Of a DNA stretch of 64,000 bases, positions 44,816 to 53,555 are shown in pieces. The DNA is from Bacillus norwichensis (GTDB taxonomy: Bacteria > Bacillota > Bacilli > Bacillales > Bacillaceae_C), in NCBI RefSeq assembly GCF_014836955.1, contig NZ_JACSPV010000008.1:96933-160932 (forward strand). The letters run 5' to 3'. Numbering within the stretch: the first letter of the stretch is position 1; each line of letters begins with the position of its first letter. A program made the translations under genes and the position numbers. The notes beneath the pieces were generated by a model. That model made no database searches. It had not been told where the DNA came from and was given only the letters and a program-made list of their open reading frames with translations.

Positions 44816-45965
44816 GTTCAGCCCAAACCTCCTGTGCTCTCTTAGTGGCAACGCCAAGCGCGTCTTTGCCTTCGATTGACTTAACGGTCATTTCAAGTGC
44901 GCTTAATACGGTTAACACATCAAATGGCGTGCAGTAACCCATATGGCCAATTCGGAAAATTTCTCCGGATAATTTTTGTTGACCACCAGCAAGTGAAATT
45001 CTGTATTGATCGAGCATCATTTTTTTCATTTCATTTGCTTTTCCATTTTCTGGTCTTACAGCTGTAACGGTTGGAGAAGCAACATCATCAGATGTCAAAA
45101 GCGGGATGCCTAATGCTTTGATACCTTCGCGAGTCATTGTTTTTAAGAGCTCATGACGTTTGATGACATTTTCAAATCCTTCTTCTTCGATCATCTGGCA
45201 AACTTCTTGGGCCCCGTAAATAAGAGAGACCGCCGGAGTGAACGGAGTGGATCTTTTTTGATCATAGGAATCGAAATAACGGTTCAAGTCAAAGAAAAAA
45301 CGGTTGGACTTATTGTTTTTAATTACATCTTTTGCGTGATCATTAACTGCTACAAAAGCGAGCCCTGGCGGAAGCATTAATGCTTTTTGTGAACCAGAAA
45401 CCAAAATGTCGATATTCCAGTCAGCCATATCAGCAGGTACGCCTCCAATACAGCTAACACCGTCGACGATGAAAAGCGCATCAGATACACGCTTGGTTAC
45501 CTCACCGAGTTCTTTGATTGGATGAATTACAGCAGTGGAAGTTTCACAGTAAGTAGCAAAAACTGCTTTGAAACTTATATTAGCTGTCTTGATAAAATCT
45601 TCAAGCTGTTCGGGCTGGCAGGCTTTGCCCCATTCCACTTCGAGTCTGTGCACATTGGCTCCATGAGCTTCACATATTTTTGCAAAGCGATCACCAAAAG
45701 CTCCACCAACGATGACGACAACATCATCGCCTGGCTCGATTGTGTTGACAGCGGCAGTTTCTAAAGCTCCTGTCCCGCTACCTGAGATAATGCAAACTGG
45801 ATTGTCCGATCCAAAAACCGGCTGAAGTCTTGTGGACACATCTTCCAACAATACAGGAAATGCTGCACTGCGATGGCCGATCATCGGCTTACTCATCGCA
45901 ACATTCACCCGATCTGGAATCGGAGTAGGTCCAGGCGTAAACAGATACTCTTTGTCTAAAAACAC
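44808..45965 (-). CDS. Class V PLP-dependent aminotransferase (serine/alanine-glyoxylate type)
   Basis: 385 residues. It begins FTPGPTPIPDRVNVAMSKPMIGHRS, the standard N-terminus of serine-pyruvate/alanine-glyoxylate aminotransferases. The PLP-binding Lys is in SGSQKALMLPPG (about residue 193), and Asp in the FIVDGVSCIGG segment binds the pyridine nitrogen. It is co-transcribed with serA under a T-box, which fits a phosphoserine aminotransferase role (replacing SerC) or serine/glycine-glyoxylate exchange. The start is GTG 45965 after AAAGGAT. Confidence 0.88.
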   Translation of the reverse strand: MFLDKEYLFTPGPTPIPDRVNVAMSKPMIGHRSAAFPVLLEDVSTRLQPVFGSDNPVCIISGSGTGALETAAVNTIEPGDDVVVIVGGAFGDRFAKICEAHGANVHRLEVEWGKACQPEQLEDFIKTANISFKAVFATYCETSTAVIHPIKELGEVTKRVSDALFIVDGVSCIGGVPADMADWNIDILVSGSQKALMLPPGLAFVAVNDHAKDVIKNNKSNRFFFDLNRYFDSYDQKRSTPFTPAVSLIYGAQEVCQMIEEEGFENVIKRHELLKTMTREGIKALGIPLLTSDDVASPTVTAVRPENGKANEMKKMMLDQYRISLAGGQQKLSGEIFRIGHMGYCTPFDVLTVLSALEMTVKSIEGKDALGVATKRAQEVWAEHV

Positions 45966-45997
45966 TGATTGTTCATCCTTTCAAAATGAATTAAATG

Positions 45998-46240
45998 AAA
46001 AACCCCTCATAACAGGCATAGATGCCTTGTTATGAGGGACGTAATATCCGTGGTGCCACCCTCGTTCACTACTTAGAAAATAATATTTCCAGAATAGTCT
46101 CGAGAAGATAACGGCATATGGCCGGGCGCAGGCGCCAGTTCCGGAGTGCTGGGCTGTTTGAGGTAAAATCATCGGTTTTCACCAACCACCGACTCTCTCA
46201 AGATCTTACTTCAAGCCTTCTCCATCATTACAGATTAAAG
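45998..46240 (-). promoter_or_regulatory. T-box leader of the aminotransferase-serA operon (specifier reads GGC, glycine)
   Basis: On the minus strand the T-box sequence AGGGTGGCACCACGG (46048-46062) precedes a terminator stem CCCTCATAACAGGCA-like (46004-46038) with a T-run. Stem I carries the AGTA loop-E bulge, GAGAGAG, and GGTGG-TTGGTG with AACCGATGA. The specifier segment GGAACTGGCGCC, aligned to GAA + 2 nt + codon as in the glyQS leader, gives GGC (Gly). A TATAAT-like -10 lies at 46248-46253. Uncharged tRNA should favour the antiterminator. Confidence 0.85.
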
Positions 46241-46360
46241 TGATTCAATTATATGAAACATTTTAGCACAACAAAGTGTCAATAAAAAGGGGGAAAGTTA
46301 AGAAATTAAGATAAAAATGTTAACAAAATACTGAATCCGTTTACAAAAGGTGTTACCAAA

Positions 46361-46559
46361 TTAAATGCACCTTGGCGTATTTGCGCCCAGATTGTATCGA
46401 GCTTGGCTCGATACATTTCCTTTCTTCTGAAAATCTATGGTATTCTCCGGAGGCTTTGATTTGAATCAGCCGGGGTTTGCCCCCCACTGATTGGAATGCC
46501 AATATGCATTCATCTCACCACTTACGGAAGTGGGAGACTTCTGCTGAATGAAGTTAAAA
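46361..46559 (-). repeat. Dispersed structured repeat, copy R9 (inverted, full length)
   Basis: Reading minus, TTTAACTTCATTCAGCAGAAG through AAATACGCC/GGTGCATTT. All four hairpins are recognisable, including ATGTATCGAGC/GCTCGATACA with compensatory changes in both arms (TGTATCGAGC pairs with GCTCGATACA). Confidence 0.85.
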
Positions 46560-46640
46560 GTGATTCATACGAGAATCTATCATAAAAATATAGTAATATG
46601 GATAAAAGCGATAATCTAAACAAACGGGCGGGTGAAACGA

Positions 46641-49376
46641 ATGAAAATGGAAGACTGCTTGGTAAAAAAAGCATTTTATGAAGAAAAGTTCTTGCAAGGA
46701 GACTTGGAGGAGCATCCCATTCGCCAGTTGGGAGAGCTTTATTTAGAAGAACAGAAAAAGGATATGGCCGATCTGTCTTATATTCGGTTTGCCCAAGGTG
46801 AAGTGTATTTTCATAACTGTGATTACGAGGCAGCCATTTTTAAATGGGAGAACATACATAACGAACTAGAGCCATGGGCAAAGAAAAATATCGCTGATGC
46901 GTACTTTGAACTAGGCTTTTTGAGCACAGCGGAGGATTTTTACAATTCAATAACTACAGACTCCCTTATTTTGAATACAGAAGTGGCTCTGCAGTTGTTC
47001 ACACTTTATTTGGAACAGCAGAAATATTCAGAGGCTGACCAAATGATTAAAAACGCTGTCGCTATTCATCCGGATTACCAGAATGTGACGGAGCTGGCAT
47101 GCACCTTTTTCGAAGAACAGGAAGATTGGAACAGTGCGGTCGAACTTGCTATAAACGAAGCGGCGCGGACGAAGTTACCTGAATGGTTCCAAAAGATCCA
47201 TTCTTTCATTGAAAATGGATATACAAGGGCGCAGGGGGCTTCTCATTTTGTACCGATACTATATTTGGCCCAAAAAGTGGATATTGTATTATTTGAAAAA
47301 TTGATGGCGGCCCTTTGGAAAAGCCATGAACAGCGCGAAGATTATTTGTCATGGATTACGGAAGCCACCATCATTTTACTTGATTCAGATTTGCAGCATT
47401 CGTATAAATGGGAATCATTGCCTGAGCTAATAAATAACACCTTTATCCAATTGCTTTCGGGAAGATATCATTTGGCCGACATAACAGAAATCATGCCGAA
47501 TCTATTGCCTGCATGGTTGAAGGTTGCGGATATTAAAACGACTCCATTGGCATCAGCAGGTGTGTTAGCATGGAACGATGTTTTTCCTGCACAAATGAAT
47601 CAGGAAGTTGTCCATTCTGCTGAAGAAGGTCTGGCGAAATCGGCGAACCAGGGCACTCTGATGGAAAAAATATCTGGACTGGTCGGAGTCATCCGAAATT
47701 GGGCAGATGAAAGAGATTTGAACCTTCATAAAAGGTTCGAAAATAGCTTAAATCAGTTATCAGAATTAAATTTGAAAAGGTGGATGATTGCGGGCAGATC
47801 AAACAGTGGAAAATCCTCATTTGTCCATTTAATGCTCAAGCAGCCTGAAAGCAGCTTAATTGATACCTCTCTTCCTATTGTGTACAAAAGCGGAGGAACA
47901 ACTGAATTTCAGGTGATAGCTGATGAAGGGATATCAACTGTTACAACGAGTAAGGAAATTATTGAGGCGGAAAGTCGGCAAGATACTATGCTTGTCTACT
48001 TAGAGCCAAATGCTTTCTTACAAGAACATGATGTTGCAATCATTGACTATCCTGATTTAAATGGCCTAAACAAAAACAATAAGCATTTTCTGGAATATGT
48101 GAGGATGAGTGACAGCTTGTTATTTGTTCTGAATCCAATTGAACCATTTTCTACTCAAGAATGTGAGTTTTTATTGGATGTGACAGAAAGGGTTCCATTG
48201 TGTCCTATTCATTTTGTATTGAAAAAGAGTGCACAGCTGACGCCGGATCAGATTTCCGTTATTGAAAAAAGAATCAAAAACTATTTTCCAGAGGCAGAGT
48301 TGATCACATATTCTGCAGTGGAAGACAGTGAACAGCAGCAGGAGGCACTATCTCGTTTTATCAATCAGAATCTTAATAAAGAGCGGAACGAGCGGCTCCG
48401 AAGTGGAAACATGCTGTTTTTTATTCGCGGAACAATCAAGCACTTGTTACAGCAGCAAGTAAAGGTGGAGGAAAAGCTGCAGAAATCGATCCAGTTTGAC
48501 GAAGACTTGCTTTCAAAACTTCAGGGGGCCATTAACCAGCTTTATGATTTGGAAGAGGAAAAGACAAAAGTGATCCAAAATGAATATCGGTCACTTAAAG
48601 ATGAAATTCAAGCTGATATTTTAAATACGATTCCGAAATTAATTAAAGAATCTGCAGACATTCTTCGTGAGGATAGTGATTTTGGCAACATTCATCATGA
48701 ATTGAATGATGAAATGAACAAAAGGATTGACGAGTACTTGCAATATACCGCCCATCCAGCATATATCAGCTCCCTACAAAACTGGATTAGCTTGTCGGAA
48801 GGCGAACTGAATGCAGCTCAGGAATTATTGATTAGTTGGAATGAAAGCTTCAATGATCTGATGGGGGAAGAGCGGGTCCGTTTGGAATGTGATTTTCAAA
48901 TTTTAGCGGATTGGCAGCGGGATGCTGACAGGATGACAGGAGCTATTCAAGTTGACGAGGAAAATATTTTGTTAAAGAGAACTCCTTCTCAAGTGCTGCT
49001 GAAAAGCGCAGGGAAGATATTCGGTGTTATTCCGGCAAATAACACGATGATGTATAACAGATATAAAAGCTTTGTTGAAAATGAAAATTACAGTGAGACA
49101 GCGGAATCGATCGCTAACAAGTTTTTCCGCCAGTTTGAAATCCTTGAAAAAGCCATTCCGCGGGATATTTCCCTGTTCTTCAAGGAACCTTTTACCGCTC
49201 TGAAAAAATCTGCTGCTTCTTATCAGGAGCAAGTTGATCAAAACAAGGCAGCGCTCACTGAAATGAAATCTCATCCAGAGACTTTCCGTGATCCAATCAG
49301 ACTTTTCGATGTGCGCTTGCGCCAGTTGGAATGGCTTGAGTTTCAGGGGAAAAGCAGCAAGCACGCAGGACTTTGA
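46641..49376 (+). CDS. Large TPR-containing GTPase-like (dynamin-like?) protein
   Basis: 911 residues. The N-terminal ~300 residues are TPR-like helical repeats (YIRFAQGEVYFHNCDYEAAIFKW, IADAYFELGFLSTAEDFY). A P-loop GTPase domain follows at about 385-585: G1 GRSNSGKSS, G3 position DYPDLNG and G4 position VLKKSAQL instead of NKxD, so nucleotide specificity is uncertain. The C-terminal ~320 residues are long charged helices resembling the stalk of dynamin-like proteins. No transmembrane segment is evident. ATG 46641 has GGGTGA upstream; GTG 46632 is an alternative. It is cytosolic or peripheral, function unknown; it could act in membrane remodelling. Confidence 0.72.
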   Translation: MKMEDCLVKKAFYEEKFLQGDLEEHPIRQLGELYLEEQKKDMADLSYIRFAQGEVYFHNCDYEAAIFKWENIHNELEPWAKKNIADAYFELGFLSTAEDFYNSITTDSLILNTEVALQLFTLYLEQQKYSEADQMIKNAVAIHPDYQNVTELACTFFEEQEDWNSAVELAINEAARTKLPEWFQKIHSFIENGYTRAQGASHFVPILYLAQKVDIVLFEKLMAALWKSHEQREDYLSWITEATIILLDSDLQHSYKWESLPELINNTFIQLLSGRYHLADITEIMPNLLPAWLKVADIKTTPLASAGVLAWNDVFPAQMNQEVVHSAEEGLAKSANQGTLMEKISGLVGVIRNWADERDLNLHKRFENSLNQLSELNLKRWMIAGRSNSGKSSFVHLMLKQPESSLIDTSLPIVYKSGGTTEFQVIADEGISTVTTSKEIIEAESRQDTMLVYLEPNAFLQEHDVAIIDYPDLNGLNKNNKHFLEYVRMSDSLLFVLNPIEPFSTQECEFLLDVTERVPLCPIHFVLKKSAQLTPDQISVIEKRIKNYFPEAELITYSAVEDSEQQQEALSRFINQNLNKERNERLRSGNMLFFIRGTIKHLLQQQVKVEEKLQKSIQFDEDLLSKLQGAINQLYDLEEEKTKVIQNEYRSLKDEIQADILNTIPKLIKESADILREDSDFGNIHHELNDEMNKRIDEYLQYTAHPAYISSLQNWISLSEGELNAAQELLISWNESFNDLMGEERVRLECDFQILADWQRDADRMTGAIQVDEENILLKRTPSQVLLKSAGKIFGVIPANNTMMYNRYKSFVENENYSETAESIANKFFRQFEILEKAIPRDISLFFKEPFTALKKSAASYQEQVDQNKAALTEMKSHPETFRDPIRLFDVRLRQLEWLEFQGKSSKHAGL

Positions 49377-49380
49377 ATTT

Positions 49381-49533
49381 TGACTTCTATAAATGGTGAG
49401 ATGAAAGTAATATAGGTATTCCATTCAGTGGGGAGCTCAATCCCCGGCTGAATCACGTTAAAGTTAAAGCCTCCGGCGGTGCCTCAGGGAGCTCGTTAAA
49501 ATCTGAGCGCAAATAGGCCAAGGCGCATTTGAT
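49381..49533 (+). repeat. Dispersed structured repeat, copy R10 (5' end lost)
   Basis: The left TTCATTCAG end is missing. AATGGTGAGATGAAAG, ATTCCATTCAGTGGGG...CCCCGGCTGAAT, the AAAGCCTCCGGCGG core and right arms AAATAGGCC/GGCGCATTTGAT remain. It ends 24 bases before the mgsA TTG. Confidence 0.8.
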
Positions 49534-49557
49534 GAAGAAAGAGAAGAGGGAAAGCTT

Positions 49558-49965
49558 TTGAACGTAGCCTTGATTGCTCACGATAAGAAAAAGGATAACA
49601 TAGTCCAATTTGCAATGGCTTACCGCCATATTTTAAAGGATCATAAACTTTATGCAACAGGAACAACCGGATCTAGAATTCAAGAAGCAACCGGCTTAGA
49701 CATTCAGCGGTTCAAGTCCGGACCGCTTGGGGGCGACCAGCAAATTGGGTCATTAGTCGCCCAAAATCAAATAGACATGATCATTTTCCTTCGGGACCCC
49801 CTGACCGCACAGCCACATGAGCCGGATATATCGGCGCTGATGAGATTGAGCGACGTGTACGGTGTTCCCTTAGCCACCAATATGGGGACTGCCGAGCTAT
49901 TGATTCGGGGGTTGGAACGCGGAGATCTTGAATGGAGATCACTCATTCATAGTGAATTGCATTAA
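49558..49965 (+). CDS. mgsA: Methylglyoxal synthase
   Basis: 135 residues converting dihydroxyacetone phosphate to methylglyoxal and phosphate, the bypass of lower glycolysis under phosphate limitation. Family motifs are [11 protein letters not shown] (His for catalysis), [14 protein letters not shown] (phosphate site), [25 protein letters not shown] (catalytic Asp) and [11 protein letters not shown]. The start is TTG with AGAAGAGGGAAAG; length is normal. Repeat R10 supplies the upstream region, so in this strain its transcription may come from elsewhere. Confidence 0.95.
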   Translation: MNVALIAHDKKKDNIVQFAMAYRHILKDHKLYATGTTGSRIQEATGLDIQRFKSGPLGGDQQIGSLVAQNQIDMIIFLRDPLTAQPHEPDISALMRLSDVYGVPLATNMGTAELLIRGLERGDLEWRSLIHSELH

Positions 49966-49976
49966 GTGGTAAAAAG

Positions 49977-50017
49977 CAGCACTTCAATTGTTAAATAATG
50001 ATTGAAGTGCTGTTTAT
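49977..50017 (+). terminator. Terminator of mgsA
   Basis: CAGCACTTCAAT (49977-49988) pairs perfectly with ATTGAAGTGCTG (50001-50012), followed by TTTATTT. Confidence 0.85.
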
Positions 50018-50203
50018 TTAATTTCATTTAGCAGAAGTCTCCGACTTTTGTAAGTGATAAGATAAAAGCATATCAGTGGGGTTCAAACCTCGGCTGATTC
50101 AAATCAAAGCCTCCGGAGAATACCATAGAATTTCAGAAGAAAGGAAATGTATCGAACGGGGCTCGATAAAATCTAGGCACAAATACGCCAAAGAGTAGCT
50201 GAT
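50017..50203 (+). repeat. Dispersed structured repeat, copy R11 (degraded)
   Basis: Left end TTTAATTTCATTTAGCAGAAG. Middle hairpins are partly eroded but AAAGCCTCCGG and GTATCGA...GCTCGATAAAATCT remain. The right arm has mutated to AAATACGCC/AAGAGTAGCTGAT, no longer pairing. Confidence 0.75.
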
Positions 50204-50254
50204 ATTTATCGGGATAGAAAGACAATGCTAGACAAACTGAAAAACTTCTGATAA

Positions 50255-50275
50255 AATGACTGATAGTCAGTCATT
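50255..50275 (+). promoter_or_regulatory. TetR operator OpA (TGACTGA-TAG-TCAGTCA)
   Basis: A 7-bp-arm palindrome, TGACTGATAGTCAGTCA, overlaps the -10 (TAAAAT at 50252, with TAGACA 17 bp upstream) of the tetR gene at 50285. An identical copy stands before the SMR genes. Confidence 0.75.
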
Positions 50276-50284
50276 GAGGGGAGG

Positions 50285-50869
50285 ATGGTCGATATAAGTA
50301 AGAAAGAGAAAATAATTAATGCGGCGGTTCAGGTTTTTCAGGAGAAAGGAATTGAAAAAACCAAGGTTTCAGATATTGTTAAATTGGCTGGAATCGCGCA
50401 GGGGACTTTTTATTTATACTTTCCTTCAAAGCTGTCAGTGATGCCTGCCATTGCTGAGGTGATGGTTAAAAAGTTTATGGTCGAAGTCAAAAATGAAGTG
50501 GATGAGAATGACTCAATCTCGACTCAGCTTTCCCAAATTGTGAATGCTATTTTCAGGGTTACGAAAAATTATCGGGAAGTATTGGCATTGATCTATGCAG
50601 GGCTGTCGACCGATGATAATTTGAAAAACTGGGAAATGATTTACAATGCTTTTTACTCTTGGATGAGTGAGTTTTTAATAACTGCTAAATCAAATGGGAA
50701 AATAAGGGGTTCTGTTCATCCAGAACGTACGTCAAAATTAATGATTGCTTTTATAGAGGCTGCGGCAGAGCAGATCTACTTGTATGATGCAGTGAATGAA
50801 GAAGAAGAGAGAATGCAAAAATCAGAACTTATTGTGTTTTTGGAGCATGCACTGGGCATTCAGAACTAA
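50285..50869 (+). CDS. TetR-family regulator, YvdT-like
   Basis: 194 residues. N-terminal HTH: KIINAAVQVFQEKGIEKTKV then AGIAQGTFYLYFPSKLSVM. The C-terminal helical ligand domain contains RVTKNYREVLALIYAGL. The ATG is very close to GGGGAGG. Next to two SMR genes it mirrors the B. subtilis yvdT-yvdS-yvdR arrangement. Identical palindromes before itself and before the SMR pair indicate autorepression and joint control. Confidence 0.87.
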   Translation: MVDISKKEKIINAAVQVFQEKGIEKTKVSDIVKLAGIAQGTFYLYFPSKLSVMPAIAEVMVKKFMVEVKNEVDENDSISTQLSQIVNAIFRVTKNYREVLALIYAGLSTDDNLKNWEMIYNAFYSWMSEFLITAKSNGKIRGSVHPERTSKLMIAFIEAAAEQIYLYDAVNEEEERMQKSELIVFLEHALGIQN

Positions 50870-50898
50870 TTTACCAGCGCATTTCTTTTTGTATAAAA

Positions 50899-50915
50899 TG
50901 ACTGATAGTCAGTCA
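50899..50915 (+). promoter_or_regulatory. TetR operator OpB upstream of SMR pair
   Basis: TGACTGATAGTCAGTCA, identical to OpA, overlaps a TATAAAAT -10 and lies 24 bases before the GTG of the first SMR gene. Confidence 0.75.
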
Positions 50916-50939
50916 AGGAATAGATGGAGAGTGTTATTT

Positions 50940-51281
50940 GTGAATAAGTCATGGTTGTACGTTGGATTAACAAGTTTGTTTGAACTGTTTTGGATTTTTG
51001 GTTTTAATCATGCTTCAGTATGGTGGCATTGGCTGATTATTGTTGGATTGATCATAGTAGACTTCCAATTTTTATATAAAGCCTGTGAGGGTCTGCCGAC
51101 CGGAACAGTGTATGCTGTTTTTGCTGGAATTGGGACAGTGGGTACAGCATTAATGGACGTTTTCCTCTTTGGAGGAAGCTTTAATGGCGGAAAACTTTTA
51201 TTTATTTTCATTGTAGTGGTTGGAGTTATCAGCTTAAATATTGCTGATCTGAAAGACGAACAAAAAAGAGAGGCTGTATAA
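50940..51281 (+). CDS. SMR-family efflux subunit (YvdS/YkkC-like)
   Basis: 113 residues, four membrane helices: SWLYVGLTSLFELFWIFGF carries the essential membrane Glu (about residue 13) of small multidrug resistance proteins. Helix 3 has the PTGTVYAVFAGIGTVGTALMD pattern. GTG 50940 is chosen from the GGAGAG site and the normal SMR start, since the frame upstream overlaps tetR. It pairs with the next gene, which starts on its stop codon; such pairs form antiparallel heterodimers exporting guanidinium-like or quaternary cations. Confidence 0.9.
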   Translation: MNKSWLYVGLTSLFELFWIFGFNHASVWWHWLIIVGLIIVDFQFLYKACEGLPTGTVYAVFAGIGTVGTALMDVFLFGGSFNGGKLLFIFIVVVGVISLNIADLKDEQKREAV

Positions 51282-51598
51282 TGATGGGGTGGTTATTTGT
51301 ATTTTTGGCATCAGCCAGTGAAATAACAGGTGTGATGGGTTTGAAAATGTTCAGTGAAAAGAAAACGATCAGAAATGGAGCTATCTATCTCGGGGGATTT
51401 GCAGCTTCTTTCGTTTTCCTTTATGAGTCACTAAATTATTTACAGTTGACTGTTGCTTATTCCGTATGGATTGGAGTAGGAACAGCAGGTGCTGTAATTG
51501 TTAACATGCTTTTTTTTGGCGAATCAAAGAGCCTTGCGCGAATTGCCAGTTTACTTTTGATCATTGTCGGAGTGACAGGACTTAAAGCAGTTTCGTAA
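51281..51598 (+). CDS. SMR-family efflux subunit (YvdR/YkkD-like)
   Basis: 105 residues, four membrane helices. WLFVFLASASEITGVMGLKMF carries the conserved membrane Glu (about residue 14), and VAYSVWIGVGTAGAVIVNML is helix 3 of the SMR family. It overlaps the stop of its partner (TAATG), and the two should be made in equal amounts. No other transporter component is required. The native substrate is not determinable. Confidence 0.9.
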   Translation: MMGWLFVFLASASEITGVMGLKMFSEKKTIRNGAIYLGGFAASFVFLYESLNYLQLTVAYSVWIGVGTAGAVIVNMLFFGESKSLARIASLLLIIVGVTGLKAVS

Positions 51599-51653
51599 GG
51601 TTGGGATAAAAGGATATATTTGATGTAAAGTTTAAAAATTCATATTAGACAAG

Positions 51654-51698
51654 AGCGAGAGATCAACGTTTCTAAAATTGATTTCTCGCTTTTTTTTA
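51654..51698 (+). terminator. Terminator of the SMR operon
   Basis: AGCGAGAGATCAA (51654-51666) pairs with TTGATTTCTCGCT (51678-51690) with one G-T, then eight T. Confidence 0.88.
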
Positions 51699-51876
51699 AT
51701 GTAAATCTGTTTTGTTTCAGCTTTTTATTCAATCCAATCATTTTGGCTCCGACTAATCGCAAGTAAGCGAGAGGATCTGGCGATTACCGGAAAGGTGGCT
51801 TTTGTATTTCTAATTGTTACTTTTTAGGATAATGTGACTTATACCCCAATTGTTGGAGATATTTAATTAAAAAATA

Positions 51877-52284
51877 TTATACCCTCTCCTTTAATACCTC
51901 AAGGATTTTCTCCCAATATTCTTTCATTTCTTCTCTAGTATTCTTATCTGAGAGATTTTCTTGATGAAAACTAATCGTTGTTTTATCGATTTCTTTGGAT
52001 ATTATACGAACCTGTACTGTAGATGGTTTTTGCCATTCTTCTTTTTTCCAGGTAAGGCGAAGCTGTTGTAATGGTTTAACAACTCGGATTTCACCTGCTC
52101 CCGTTTTGGTAATGTATTTTTGACCTGGTTCAAGAGTTATCCTAGTACTTTCTCCTAGCCATAACTTTAACCCTTCATCAGATGTGACAAGTTCCCAGGC
52201 TTTCATCTGTGAGATTGGAAAAGTCCTTCTAACTCCTACTTGAAATCCGGCCGTTTTCGTTTGTCCAATCATTTTGGGTTCCAT
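51877..52284 (-). CDS. SRPBCC (AHSA1/START-like) domain protein
   Basis: 135 residues. The fold is recognised from VRRTFPISQMKAWELVTSDEGLKLWLGES, the usual start of the AHSA1-type beta-grip/helix fold, and the late helix EMKEYWEKILEVLKE. Such proteins bind small hydrophobic ligands. ATG 52284 has GGGAG eight bases upstream; the GTG at 52293 is too close to that site. It stands alone on the minus strand. No function assigned. Confidence 0.82.
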   Translation of the reverse strand: MEPKMIGQTKTAGFQVGVRRTFPISQMKAWELVTSDEGLKLWLGESTRITLEPGQKYITKTGAGEIRVVKPLQQLRLTWKKEEWQKPSTVQVRIISKEIDKTTISFHQENLSDKNTREEMKEYWEKILEVLKERV

Positions 52285-52682
52285 TTCATCCACTCCCAGT
52301 TTTTCACAATTTTTATTTAGTGACTTTTATTTATTTCGATATACTTTCTTACAATTCCTTCCTAATTCAACACCTGGCCCTTTAAAATGGAATAGCATGG
52401 TTGAACTTTTAACAATTTTATCTCATTAAACAAAAAAACTTTGGATTAACTTGTCCCAGTAGGACATATCCAAAGAGTTTTCCAGTTGATATATACCAAC
52501 CCATGCTAGTTTTTATATTGAAAAATAAATATCTGAAAACAATGTCCGTTTGATCAGCAAAGTTAAGAAAGAAGGCCAGGATCATGACAAATCGCTGCAA
52601 ACTAATGTAGATCCGGAAACTGATGCGGTGATTAAGTAGAAGTAATTCACATATAATTTATGCTCAAGGAACCCATACCATG
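52285..52682. other. Intergenic region with a possible gene-tail remnant
   Basis: Plus-strand 52540-52640 encodes SENNVRLISKVKKEG... DPETDAVIK then TAG with coding-like composition, but it has no start or ribosome site. It is probably a degenerate 3' end of a lost gene of unknown family. Otherwise AT-rich with no supported feature. Confidence 0.3.
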
Positions 52683-52708
52683 AAAAAGGCCCAGCGTTGA
52701 CTGGGCTT
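52683..52708 (-). terminator. Terminator of the DinB-family gene
   Basis: AAGCCCAG/CTGGGCCTT stem on the minus strand followed by TTTTT. Confidence 0.85.
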
Positions 52709-52722
52709 AACTTAAGCAAGGT

Positions 52723-53238
52723 TTAGGGTGATACCTCTAATAGTAATTTTAACTCGTTTATTTGTTCTATATGTCGCTGTTCATGCAAATATATTTGTTC
52801 AATCCATTGATCAAGTGGTAGTTCACCCAAAGCTGGATGCATCACTGATTTTTCCGCCAATACAGATTTATCTTCTATCGTATTAAGAAAAGTCATCAAC
52901 TTTTTTCTTGATTCGTTTAACAAGTCAATTATTTGTTGAACTTCAAATGGTTCTACATCTGGTTCAACGATTTTTGGAGCTTTAAGCTTTTTTGTTCTAT
53001 TCAATAATATAGTGTCAACATTTTTACGTTCTTTTGGTGTGCTACCAGTCTCTTTTAATCCCCATGCAATAGCCTTTAGTGACGCCTCCTCCACTAAAAC
53101 CAAGTGATGGCAAACTTGTGCTATACTCCACTCATTCATATCAGGCCGACCATTAAATTGAGCATTGCTTAATTTAATAATCTCCTTTACTAGGTTATTT
53201 CTCGTTTCGTGTAAATTGTCATCTACAAGTTTATTCAT
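52723..53238 (-). CDS. DinB-family four-helix-bundle protein
   Basis: 171 residues of the DinB/YfiT metalloenzyme superfamily. MNEWSIAQVCHHLVLVEEASL (His of the first metal motif) and IYLHEQRHIEQINELK (HxxxH) provide a His triad for a divalent metal. Members of the superfamily include bacillithiol/mycothiol-dependent transferases and damage-inducible proteins. The RBS is GAAGGGAG and the gene has its own terminator. Specific activity unknown. Confidence 0.85.
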   Translation of the reverse strand: MNKLVDDNLHETRNNLVKEIIKLSNAQFNGRPDMNEWSIAQVCHHLVLVEEASLKAIAWGLKETGSTPKERKNVDTILLNRTKKLKAPKIVEPDVEPFEVQQIIDLLNESRKKLMTFLNTIEDKSVLAEKSVMHPALGELPLDQWIEQIYLHEQRHIEQINELKLLLEVSP

Positions 53239-53555
53239 AAGATTTCTCCCTTCAATAAAAAATGCGTACTTAGATTCTTATCCTGTATATATTCTCTACG
53301 ATGAAAAATATTCTACCTTGTCATGAGTCTTTTTTATCTTTTCTACATCAAATCCGGATTATCCTTCTTAATCCCAAATTGACCCAAACAGTAGCCGAAA
53401 GTATATGCTTTTTTGAGGATTATCCTTGAATCAAAAATATTACAAAAAACTGGTAAACGTTGATATATCAACATTTTTGTAGATTTCGTACTGGTGTTTA
53501 CATTTAAATAATATTATACTATGTAATAGATTTATAAATTAAGGGAGCTGGACCG
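53239..53555. other. Intergenic region with palindrome and likely promoter
   Basis: A perfect 14-bp palindrome, GTTGATATATCAAC (53459-53472), lies 25 bases upstream of a TTTACA -35-like hexamer (53497-53502), with TATGTA 17 bases further on. This probably drives the FtsH-like gene. No small gene seen. Confidence 0.4.

Noticed and set aside
8181..50203. Repeat copies considered as CRISPR or tandem array
   Set aside because: Copies are kilobases apart, differ in length and orientation, and have no spacers.
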